Part shown: positions 9,982-18,383 of the stretch, piece after piece | How the letters are laid out: each line of letters opens with the position of its first letter | Numbering within the stretch: the first letter of the stretch is position 1 | NCBI GenBank assembly: GCA_041660965.1 | Contig: JBAZVH010000001.1 | Location: 485,016 to 549,015 of the forward strand | DNA: 64,000 nucleotides | Reading direction: 5' to 3' | DNA from: Candidatus Gracilibacteria bacterium | GTDB taxonomy: Bacteria > Patescibacteriota > Gracilibacteria > BD1-5 > JAGOOR01 | Made by a program: the position numbers and the translations under genes | The notes under the pieces: model-generated | Seen by the model: the letters and a program-made list of their open reading frames with translations, nothing else | Told to the model about the DNA's origin: nothing | The model's database searches: none

Positions 9982-10271
9982 TTAGACAAGATCATCATAC
10001 AAATCTCTCCATTCTGGATTTTCTTTTTCAATGAGCTTATCTTTCCATTCTCGTCTCCATGATTTGAGATTAGACTCTCGCGCAAATGCTTCAGCAAAAG
10101 TCTCATGATTTTCAAAATACACAAGTCGGTGGATATGATATTTTTTGTGAATCATTCATAAAGTTCATTTTGATGTTCATAACCACGACGAAGGATATTA
10201 GCTGTTACACCAATATAGAGGACTCCGTGTGGCTTGGAAGCCAAAATGTAGACGCAAGGAAATTTAGACAT
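9982..10271 (-). pseudogene. GIY-YIG endonuclease domain protein, frameshifted at an A6 tract
   Basis: A single-domain GIY-YIG nuclease of the small UvrC-like type. The N-terminal part reads CVYILASKPHGVLYIGVT and ILRRGYEHQNELYEGFTK (Gly of EGF is TGA). After a minus-one shift the frame resumes as KYHIHRLVYFENHETF, AFARESNLKSWRREW, IEKENPEWRDLYDDLV and TAA. The GIY and YIG strands, the catalytic Arg and the Glu in the ARES region are present. The shift is at ACAAAAAAT: one A is missing, or A AAA AAT is a slippery site for programmed -1 frameshifting as in some insertion sequences. The gene is enclosed by inverted family B repeats, 0 and 32 bp away. Identity is sure; expression status is open. 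Confidence 0.85.
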
Positions 10272-10303
10272 ATAAACAGAGAGAATTATATACGTCATTT
10301 TAA

Positions 10304-10346
10304 GATTCCACCTCGCGTTCGCAAGCTCTCTTGGCTGGAATGACGG
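10304..10346 (+). repeat. Family B repeat, copy upstream of the GIY-YIG gene
   Basis: GATTCCACCTCGCG, a 12-bp core, then CTTGGCTGGAATGACGG on the plus strand, inverted relative to 9934-9981. Further GATGACGGAATC-type fragments follow up to about 10380. Together the two copies form terminal inverted repeats about 410 bp apart around the nuclease gene. Confidence 0.8.
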
Positions 10347-10455
10347 AATCCCAGTTCAGGATGACGGAATCAGGGCGTGAGAATGACGAAAGAAAATCCT
10401 GCTTTATTCTTTCTTATTTATTCATTTTGCTTTTTTAATTTTTAATTCTTCATTT

Positions 10456-11259
10456 TTACACCTCCATCAGCTGAAATTCTTTCCTTACTTTGTCTGAAAG
10501 CGGGCGAAAGGCAAATATTTTCAGAATAAACCGTACCCAACGAATAATTCATGGACGGCGACTCGCCCAACGAGCATACCCTGTGAGGCCACTATGATTT
10601 TCTCAGGTATTTATGATATAGACCACAGCAGGATAGGGGATCTTTTGGAGGACAATGCCTCTTTCTGCAAGATAGGTATGAACGAGGCGATGGCTTCAGA
10701 GATTATTTTTCATCCATTCCTCCGAAATTTCTCACATATCAGCAGGTAGATCAGCATAAAATCGCTCATCAAATATATAACAGGTGCCGCAGTGCGTGTG
10801 AAAGTCATTTTTTCGATAAACAATCCATCGAGAGTCCTCCGCATAGATATATCCTTCGCCGACATACCACGACTGGTTGCGTGGTCAGGAAAGCACGGTT
10901 TCGACGATATGGGGTGAGAGGCAATCATCTGCATCAAAAAACATCACATGACTGGGATGACGAGGACGAACATGGTAGAGTCCTGCGAGGTATTTTCTCC
11001 CTTTATCGAGACGAACAAGCTCCAAATCAGCGACAATATGGGCAAAATCCTGCGCCGGTGGTGGAATATCGACAATCAAAAACTCAACATGGGGGTAGGT
11101 ATGAGAAAGCTCGGGTATCTCGTGACAGACAACCGTAATCGTGAAGTCTTGATTGGTCTGGGCTTCGATGGTCGACAGTGTCCGCTCCAGAAGTGCCAAC
11201 ATCATCGGCATCGACTGGACAGTAGTGGGATGACGCAAACAGGTAATAAAAGAAAACAT
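10456..11259 (-). CDS. Glycosyltransferase, GT2-like (GT-A fold)
   Basis: 267 aa with five TGA-glycines (for example VLSGPRNQ, INTGENHSG). The N-terminal beta-alpha start FSFITCLRHPTTVQ and the DxD-type motif HVMFFDADDCLS at about residues 105-116 place it in the GT-A superfamily, which transfers sugars from nucleotide donors using a metal held by DxD. The C-terminal half is less conserved and ends with a basic, hydrophobic stretch that may lie on the membrane. A role in cell-surface glycan or S-layer glycosylation is inferred. It sits alone, surrounded by repeats. Confidence 0.78.
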
Positions 11260-11318
11260 ATACAGCAGAGTATACTAGGTCTACTTTTATTTTCAATACA
11301 AAATAGCTCACTCTGAAA

Positions 11319-11374
11319 TACAAAGTACAAAACTTACATCAATACAAAAGACAAAGTACAAAATACAAAATGAT
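11319..11374 (+). repeat. Family A repeat, two tandem copies
   Basis: TACAAAGTACAAAACTTACA followed by TACAAAAGACAAAGTACAAA and ATACAAAATGATGG. Same 7- and 14-bp subunits as the copies around the four-helix-bundle gene, here without an inverted partner. Confidence 0.65.
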
Positions 11375-11564
11375 GGTAGTTTTAGTTCGGGAACAGACAT
11401 TATCCCTCTTATTCTTGCCACTCTGAAACGAGAGTCCGAGAGCACATACTGTTTGAGCATCGTGAATAACAGAAGAAAGTCGAAGAACTGGAGAGCGAGT
11501 TTATGTGCTTTCGGCAGTCCACTATCTTAAAGTCTACTCGAAGTGAGATTTACTCACTTCTCCG

Positions 11565-11588
11565 GATACTTTTGCTGCCAAAAGTATC
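11565..11588. repeat. Perfect hairpin of 9-bp arms
   Basis: GATACTTTT and AAAAGTATC around the 6-nt loop GCTGCC. An imperfect palindrome AAGTGAGA...ACTCACTT lies just before it (11541-11559). Neither has a T tract; they could be ends of an old inserted element or a transcript 3' end. Confidence 0.5.
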
Positions 11589-11606
11589 AGAACGCCGCCA
11601 GGAATA

Positions 11607-11656
11607 GATTCCACCTCGCGTCCTTCGATAAACTCAGGACTTGGCTGGAATGACGG
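11607..11656 (+). repeat. Solitary family B repeat
   Basis: GATTCCACCTCGCG, a 19-bp core (TCCTTCGATAAACTCAGGA), then CTTGGCTGGAATGACGG. Ends are identical to the two copies that bracket the GIY-YIG gene; only the core differs. No gene accompanies this copy, as expected for a non-autonomous derivative. The core matches the segment embedded in yidC. Confidence 0.75.
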
Positions 11657-11793
11657 TAAGCGGTCAACCCCGGGGTTTTTGGGAAAGATGTCGACATGTC
11701 GAACATTCACTTTTTCTCTTTGAATGCAAAAAATATGAGTGCACTTGAAAATATTTTTTACAAAAAATAGAGGAAGTGTGTCGAACATGTCGA

Positions 11794-13050
11794 CTAATCC
11801 TTCACTCTCAATATTTGTGACCAATGTGCACGGACATGGTTCACATCTTTTGCGATTTGGGCCTTGAGCTCTTCGAGCGATGTGAATGTACGATTTGGAC
11901 GAATAGAATCCATAATTTCTATATGAAGTATTTCTCCATAAATATCTCGGTCAAATCAGAGAATATAGACTTCGAAAACACCCGTTGGTGCTTGAGTTTT
12001 GTCGTTTCGTTCGTTATCTAAAAAAACTTTTTCTGCTTTATTATTTTGTAGTGGGTGAATTTCTTTTTTCGAGTTATACGTTCATGCTCATAAAAAAATT
12101 TCTTCCCCGAGCTTCACTCGACAGGAGAAAACCTCATCTGGTAGATGAACACTTTCAGGGATGGCGATATTTGCTGTAGGATACCCGAGAGAATGACCAC
12201 GTCCGTCGCCGTGAATGACCTCACCGACAATAGGAGCATATTCCACGAGTGGCAGACAGGCACGGCGCAGGAGCTCTTCTCTCTCTCCTCGCTTCAGTTC
12301 ACGATACGCACCTTCTGGCATATCAGCGAGCTGAATATGCTCGATACGGATACGTTTGAGTTTCTTCACCTGAAATCCACATGCCTCCACCATACGTCTG
12401 ATCTGACGATTTTTACCTTCTGTGAGAATGATCAGGAACGTGTCTGAACTCACACGCTTGATCTCGCAAGGAGATGTCTGGACGTATTGCCCTTGATTAC
12501 GAGTTGGGAATTTGTTGACCCGTCTCGTCACTCGTCACTCGTCACTCGTCACTTTCTGTAGAGTTTTCGGCCCTTCGGTAATCGCATAGCGAACCCCTGA
12601 AGAGAGGGATTGGAGCGCAATGTCCGTGATTTTCCCGTAGACAGTGACGAGGTATTCTTTTTCATGCTCAAAACTCGGATGCAAGAGCCGATGTGTGATA
12701 CGCCCATCATTAGTAAGGAGAATAAGCCCAGAGGAATCTTTGTCTAGACGCCCGATGGGAAAAACACGAACTGGAGTATCGATAATGTCGACAATACTTT
12801 CGCCACCTTTTTGGGCACACGTTGTCTCTATTCCACGCGGTTTATGCATAGCATAGTAGACACGTTTTTCATCTCTTTTTACCATCTGTCCACTGTATTC
12901 TACCTTATCCTTTTCTGGATCAATAGACTGACCGATTTGTGCGACCATGCCATTGACGATGACATCACCACGAGCAATCGCTTCTTCAGCATGGCGTCGT
13001 GAGCAGATACCACATTCAGACATATATTTCTGGAGACGAAGAGAGGGCAT
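11794..13050 (-). CDS. Fusion: RluB/RsuA-family pseudouridine synthase + riboflavin kinase
   Basis: 418 aa in one frame. Residues 1-60 are an S4 RNA-binding domain (MPSLRLQKYMSECGICSRR). Residues about 65-240 are the RsuA/RluB catalytic domain with GRLDKDSSGLILLTND (catalytic Asp) and EGKNRQIRRMVE. Residues about 285-418 are riboflavin kinase, the RibF C-terminal domain (GRGHSLGYPTANI, TFTSLEELKAQI), which phosphorylates riboflavin to FMN; the FAD-synthetase half of RibF is absent. No stop of any kind separates the domains. A 7-bp tandem repeat lies inside the synthase domain, and a TGA-Gly there would end the protein under the standard code. The fusion is unusual; both activities are inferred from family. 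Confidence 0.85.
12526..12553. repeat. Heptanucleotide tandem repeat (CGTCACT)x4 inside a gene
   Basis: Four perfect 7-bp units within the pseudouridine synthase domain of the fusion gene. Because 7 is not a multiple of 3, loss or gain of one unit would shift the frame. It encodes an SDEGRVTRR-type insertion on the minus strand. Confidence 0.85.
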
Positions 13051-13068
13051 GAAAAAAAGAGTAAAAAA

Positions 13069-14037
13069 TTATCCTATATCCTGTATATGTTGTGCAAACT
13101 GTTGTGGCGTATACACCATTTCGCCAATATAAATCTTTCCGTCTAAAATAGTGCCCGAAATTTGAAATCCTGCTGCCTTTTTGTGCCCACCACCACCGAG
13201 TTTTTTGGCAATCTCATTGACGTCGATATGGTCATACCGAGTTCGGAGAGATCCTCGTATCATATCTCACTCGGGAAGGAGAACACAGGCAATGTCGACA
13301 TTTTTTAGTCCACTCAGATACCCTGCTATTTCTGTTTTTAATCATCATTCTGGCTCGGATTGTAGACAGAGTATGGCGATATTGTCTACTGTCTCGATAC
13401 CTGATAATCCTTGACCAAGCTGATGGAGATACTTGAGGGAGTAATCCCCAAAAACATGTTGAGCAACAGCGCCCTGATCAGCTCAGAGTGCCAAGAGGCG
13501 TGCGGCTGTATTGAATGTGCGAGCATCAGTGTTTTTGTGCACAAAACCTCCAGTATCTGTGTAAATACCAAGTAAAAGTGCTGTCGCCGTGGCGCTGTCC
13601 ATTTTCCAGTGCAACATCTCTGCTAGTTCTGCAATAATAATCGTGGTTGCCGACGATGTTGTATCTCGAAATCATGGTATGGTATCGGTCAGTTCTTCAT
13701 GATGATCAATCACGAGAATGTCTCGCCCCTCAAAAGAAGATGGCGGAATACCAGTCCGTGCCACAATTGATGTATCGAGAACGAATACAAGGTCTGTGGT
13801 GTGTGATATGTCTGGTACGGATTCTCAAAGAATCCAATCAATATGATGGTCTGATAGATGCGAAGGAACCACTACATCGATCAGTATGTGAGGATAATTA
13901 TTGTGCAGAAGTCATCGCATACCTTCGAGAGATCCGAGGGCATCACCATCAGGATTATGATGAGAAACCAGAGTTATATGATGGAGGCGCTGGAGGCGAA
14001 TATCGAGATCATGAGCAAAAGTAGCAAGAGAATGCAT
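13069..14037 (-). CDS. nrnA: DHH/DHHA1 phosphoesterase (NrnA-like nanoRNase / pAp phosphatase)
   Basis: 322 aa with about seven TGA-glycines. The N-terminal DHH domain has HHNPDGDALGS (residues about 26-36, metal-binding Asp pair), VLDTS at about residue 95 and VIDHHEE at about 118-124, the DHH motif itself. The C-terminal DHHA1 domain carries IAKKLGGGGHKKAAGF, the substrate-binding GGGHxxAAG motif. Family members degrade 2-5-nt RNAs and dephosphorylate 3'-phosphoadenosine 5'-phosphate in the cytoplasm. It starts 8 bp after murB and is followed by the synthase/riboflavin-kinase fusion, probably one transcript. Confidence 0.92.
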
Positions 14038-14045
14038 AGTAGAAA

Positions 14046-14990
14046 TTAGTTAGGACGTATAATGCGGACTTCGGGCTCGAGCTGAATACCTGTGGCATCA
14101 AAGATGTTTTTTTGGGCAAGTTCGACCAGCTCGACAAGATCTGTCCAAGTTGCTGTGCCATCTGACATCAAAAAATTGGCATGTTTATCGGAGAAATAAG
14201 CTCCTTTATGGTGGTATCCTTTGAGACCTACCTGTTCGATAAGTGACCCGGCAGACTGTTCACGGCTAGGATTCTTGAAAAAAGAACCACAAGAATACCC
14301 CTCGGGCTGGACTCGCTCCCTCCAGAGGAGTGGTTCTTCTTCTGGAGCAGCATATTTTTCTCGATTTTCTGAAAGATCGCAGACGACAGAGAGCAAGAAC
14401 CATTCTGGATGGTTTTTACATTCAGACCATCGATATTTGAAGTCAAGTTCGACACCCGTTTTTTCCAGTTCCAGACCGTTTTTTAGGTCGAGTATGTAGA
14501 CACGTTCGACATAGGGGCCTATCTCCAGTCCAAAACATCCAGCATTCCCAAAAACTGCACCACCAATAGACCCCGGAAGACCGAGAAATCTATGCCAAAA
14601 AGTGATATTGTGGTCTTGTTCGAGGGATTCAGCCAGTTCCCAAATGGGATGACCGGACGCTACCCGAATACAAAGTGCAGAATACAAAGTACAAAGTTTA
14701 GGATTGTTTTTATTGTCTGATATTCCTCTATTTTGTATTTTGTCCTTTGTATTTTGTATTAATTCATAACCATTTGAGTTGTTATGAATTACAAGCCCCG
14801 GATATTCATCGAAAGCCAAAAGAAGATTCTTCCCGCCTGAAATCGTGAGAATCGGAAGATTTTGTTCATTGGAAAATCGTACTGCCTCTTTGAGTTCATC
14901 GAGATTTGAGCCAGTATACTCAATAAAATACCGAGCCGAGGATGGTGTATGAAATCCAGAGAGATGGGAAATATCTGCGTGTTCGAGCAT
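14046..14990 (-). CDS. murB: UDP-N-acetylenolpyruvoylglucosamine reductase
   Basis: Flavoenzyme that makes UDP-MurNAc in the peptidoglycan pathway. 314 aa from ATG 14990. FAD-binding motifs: ISGGKNLLLAF (residues about 53-63), GLPGSIGGAVFGNAGCFG with the conserved GSIGGA, and the C-terminal substrate region YSCGSFFKNP followed by LSDKHANF-like YFSDKHANFL. The family's catalytic Ser and Glu are probably the Ser of SCGSFF and the Glu of LEPEVR. Residues about 77-107 have no counterpart in MurB and are encoded by an inverted pair of family A repeats inserted in frame. No in-frame TGA. High confidence on identity. Confidence 0.94.
   Translation of the reverse strand: MLEHADISHLSGFHTPSSARYFIEYTGSNLDELKEAVRFSNEQNLPILTISGGKNLLLAFDEYPGLVIHNNSNGYELIQNTKDKIQNRGISDNKNNPKLCTLYSALCIRVASGHPIWELAESLEQDHNITFWHRFLGLPGSIGGAVFGNAGCFGLEIGPYVERVYILDLKNGLELEKTGVELDFKYRWSECKNHPEWFLLSVVCDLSENREKYAAPEEEPLLWRERVQPEGYSCGSFFKNPSREQSAGSLIEQVGLKGYHHKGAYFSDKHANFLMSDGTATWTDLVELVELAQKNIFDATGIQLEPEVRIIRPN
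14669..14760. repeat. Family A inverted pair inserted in frame within murB
   Basis: The left arm, TACAAAGTGCAGAATACAAA continuing to TTTAGGA, and the right arm, TCCTCTATTTTGTATTTTG continuing to TTTGTATT, face each other across about 17 bp. Together they add about 31 codons to murB without a stop. Same architecture as the arms around the four-helix-bundle gene but with no cargo. Confidence 0.75.
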
Positions 14991-15065
14991 ACAAGGAGTA
15001 TAGAGAAAATTATAGGAAAACAACCCACAGTTTCCTTCTTTCAAAAATATCTTCCAAAAGTATAT

Positions 15066-15093
15066 TTGACAAAGGTCTCTCTCTGCCTAATAT
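15066..15093 (+). promoter_or_regulatory. Strong sigma70-type promoter
   Basis: TTGACA at 15066, 16-bp spacer, TAATAT at 15088. It lies 28 bp before the ATG of the small gene at 15122, leaving a short leader. Confidence 0.7.
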
Positions 15094-15121
15094 TGGCTGG
15101 TTTATTTCTTTATATATTTTT

Positions 15122-15418
15122 ATGAGTATTTTTGATGACTTGGATTCTGAGGAAAGACAGTGGCTCGGCTTGGATTCTCCTGAAAGACCTCATCAGGTAT
15201 GTGAGGTGGAAGAACCTGTAAGTGGACCAAGGATTCCTTCAGATCCGTTAGATGATTTATGAGCTATTGATCCAACTACATTATCAGATATTCTATATCG
15301 AACAGCGGTTCAAGAAGCTTTGCAAAAACCTGGAACAGTGAAGCGACTGCGAGAACGTTACGGTGATGCTGCAGTTAGTTTATGTTTTGGTGATGCCTCA
15401 GTCGGCTTAACACAGTAA
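15122..15418 (+). CDS. Hypothetical small acidic protein
   Basis: 98 aa. N-terminal half is acidic and Pro/Glu-rich (MSIFDDLDSEERQWLG); the C-terminal half is predicted helical (LQKPGTVKRLRERYGDAA). One in-frame TGA as Gly. No family recognised. Support comes from its own consensus promoter, code-25-consistent frame, and its TAA two bases before the convergent uvrA stop. It lies between the divergent murB start and uvrA end. Function unknown. Confidence 0.6.
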
Positions 15419-15420
15419 AA

Positions 15421-18270
15421 CTACTTCTGTTTCTTCTTGTGCTCCAAATACTCCTTCAGGCATTGTCCTGTATAGGATTCTTTGATCTTTAAGATACCGT
15501 CTCTCGGTCATTGATAGAGAAGTCGCCCCCCTCACTCACCTCCTTCTGGTCAGAGATCAACCAAATAATGCGCATTGGCGATGACATCGAGATGATGCTC
15601 GATGATAAGGACAGTGTTTCCTCGCTCTACCAGACTCGACACGATAGACATCAGACGTTGAATATCAGAAAAATGCAATCCCGTAGTGGGTTCATCCATG
15701 ATATAGAGTGTCTTTCCTGTCGCCTTTCTCGCAAGTTCTGTCGCGAGTTTGACTCGTTGGGATTCACCTCCTGAGAGCGTCAAAGCAGATTGTCACAGAG
15801 TAATATACCCCAATCCGACGTCGAGAAGTGTCTGGAGTCGATGTCGAATTTTTGGAAATTTGGCAAAGAACACCACCGCATCTTCGACTGTCATAGCGAG
15901 AACATCAGCAATAGATTTGTCATAAAAATGAACTTCTCGAACGAGATGATTGTAGCGTGTGCCACAGCATGATTCACAGGTCACATGCACATCGGGGAGA
16001 AAATGCATCTGAATCTTCTTCACTCCATCCCCCTCACAGGCGTCACAACGGCCCTGTTTCGTGTTAAAACTAAAATGCCCTGCCTTGTATCCTCTGGCAC
16101 GTGCTTCGAGCGTCTGAGCGAAGACTTCGCGAATTTCTGTAAAAACGCCAGTATAGGTGGCTGGATTGGAACGAGGTGTCTTGCCGATAGGCATTTGATC
16201 GATGATGACGACCTTGTCGAGTGATTCAAAACCAGTAATAGCAGATATTTTCCCATGAGAATCACGTGTTCGATGAAGGAGGTTTCTCATAGCTGGAGCC
16301 AGTGTACGATTTATGAGTGATGATTTCCCAGAACCACTCACGCCGGTTACGACCGTCAATGTGCCCAAAGGTATGTCGACAGAAATATTTTTCAGATTGT
16401 TTTCTCGTGCATTTTCCATTCTGAGAAATTCTTTTGGCACACCCTGTAATGCTGGTATGTGTATGGTCTTTTCTCCTCTGAGATAGAGCCCAGTTTCAGT
16501 CTCGGACTGTCGAATCCCTGCATAGGTTCACTCAAAGATAATATTCCCACCATGGACACCTGCTCCAGGACCTATGTCGATAATATGATCGGATTGACGC
16601 ATCACCTCTTCATCGTGTTCGACCACAATAACAGTGTTCCCGAGGTTGACGAGTTCTCGCAGATTGTCTATCAAGAGTCGACTATCTCTCGGGTGGAGCC
16701 CAATGGATGGCTCATCGAGGACGTAGGTAATCCCTTCGAGCTTTGTGCCTACCTGAGTCGCAAGACGAATACGCTGTGATTCTCCTCCGGAAAGTGTATT
16801 CGATCGACGAGAGAGGGTCATATATCCCAACCCAACGCCTTTCAGAAACTTGAGACGATCGCGAATATTTTTTACCATATTCGTTGCCACTTTGGTATCT
16901 TCCGAGTTGAGTTGCAAAGATTCAAAAAATACTACCGATGCTTCAACGGAAAGCTCTGCCGCTTGTCCAATATGTTTTTCATTGATAAGAACATGTCGCG
17001 CTTGCTCTCCAACTCGATACCCATGGCACGTGGGACAAGTCGTCGCAATAACAAATGGGGCTATTTTTTCATGGAGTGATTCACTCGTCTCGGGGTCATG
17101 ATAGACCCGATTGAGGTAGGGGATAATCCCTGGATACTTCGCATTCCATGGTTTTTGCATCTGGGGAGTAGACAATGAGAGTCGCTGATCTGAACCATTG
17201 AGAACGAGTTCCTTATGCTCTTTCTTGAGTTTATTATAGACAATGTCGACAGGGATTTTATGGTGTTTACATGCCCCCATAAGAACAAAATGATAATACG
17301 AATCTTGCCCCCATGGCAGTACGGCTCCATCCTCGAGGGATCTCTCTGGATCAATAACTGATGCCTCGGTAAATGACAACAAGGAACCGAGTCCGTGACA
17401 ATGCGTACATGCTCAAGCAGGGGAATTGAACGAAAAATGTGAGAGTGTAAGCTCTGATGGGACATAGCCACAGTGTGGGCAACGAAAGGCACGAGAAAAT
17501 ACCTCAATTCCTTCTTTTTGCTTTTTGCTTTTTGCTTTGTACTTTTCTTGAATACTTAAGTCCATAATACCTACCACATCTTCGCCATACTCAAAAGCAG
17601 TTGATATAGATTGAGACAATCGATCGAGCTGCGTGCTATCCGTCGTATCGATCTCCACACGATCGACAATAATCCACGGATCCTGTATGGTGCTCGGTAA
17701 TTCGTCAGAGAGATTGTAGACAACATTGTCTACCATATATCTCACAAACCCTTTCTGTCAAACATAATCTCTCAACTCTTCTGGTGTCTGAAATAGATGA
17801 CGTATCTGGGCGCAAAGAGCGATACGAACCCCATTTGGAATGCTTTGGATATATTTGATAACATCGGTATGGGTCTTTTTTACCATCGGAGTATTATCAT
17901 TGGGACACATCCTGGTCCCTAAGCTGAGGAAGAGGAGACGATAAAAATCATATATCTCTGTGATAGTCCCCACAGTGGATCGGGGGTTGTGGGCTACGGT
18001 CTTTTGTTCGATACTGATAGTGGGTGTCAGACCTGATATTTCTCGCACTTTCGCTTCTTCTGACATACCACCGATAAACATACGCGCATAGGTCGAAAGA
18101 CTCTCGAGATAGCGACGCTGTCATTCATTGCACAGTGTCGTAAATGCCAACGAAGACTTCCCTGATCCGCTCACTCCAGTCACGACCGTGAGAGCGTTTT
18201 TTTGAAAAGAAACATCGATATTTTTGAGATTATGGGTGGTGACTCCGAGCAGTGTGATGGTTTCAGACAT
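15421..18270 (-). CDS. uvrA: Excinuclease ABC subunit A
   Basis: Damage-recognition ATPase of nucleotide-excision repair, partner of UvrB. 949 aa, full length in code 25, assembled across numerous in-frame TGA codons that would otherwise give six fragments. The two ABC modules have Walker A GVSGSGKSSL (residues about 31-40 and again about 640) and signatures LSGGESQRIRLATQVG and LSGGESQRVKLATELA. Zinc-finger cysteines include CPHCGY, CPTCHG and CDACEGDG. The textbook FSFNSPAGACTHCHG motif has TGA for its first Gly. A 7-bp tandem repeat adds a Lys-rich insertion (KYKAKSKKQKEG) near residue 250. Not in an operon with uvrB, which is 6 kb away on the other strand. Confidence 0.96.
17514..17534. 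repeat. Heptanucleotide tandem repeat (CTTTTTG)x3 inside uvrA
   Basis: Three perfect 7-bp units followed by CTTTGTACTTTTCTTG, which resembles family A sequence. They encode the Lys-rich insertion just before the EGIEVFSRAF segment. Unit gain or loss would shift the frame. Confidence 0.7.
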
Positions 18271-18383
18271 AGGGCAAGAAAAAGGAAGACGATAAGAGAG
18301 TATAGTAAATAATAAAAATGTGGCAAATATTTGACACAAATAAAAAAATAGGGTATCCTTCTCTATATTTATTATCACTCTTT

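Larger units (their letters stand above)
11260..11793. other. Repeat-rich intergenic region without a supported gene
   Basis: It contains family A repeats (11319-11374), a hairpin (11565-11588), a solitary family B element (11607-11656) and fragments related to both. No frame in code 25 shows a recognisable protein. The whole looks like accumulated insertion debris between the glycosyltransferase and the pseudouridine synthase fusion. Confidence 0.55.

Noticed and set aside
9798..10124. Minus-strand 108-aa frame over the GIY-YIG gene
   Set aside because: It is the shifted frame of the nuclease gene; the real motifs (SNLKSWRREW, NPEWRDLYDD) are in the other frame after the A6 tract.
11319..11374. 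CRISPR array
   Set aside because: Repeat units are short, AT-rich and contiguous, with no unique spacers of constant length and no cas genes.
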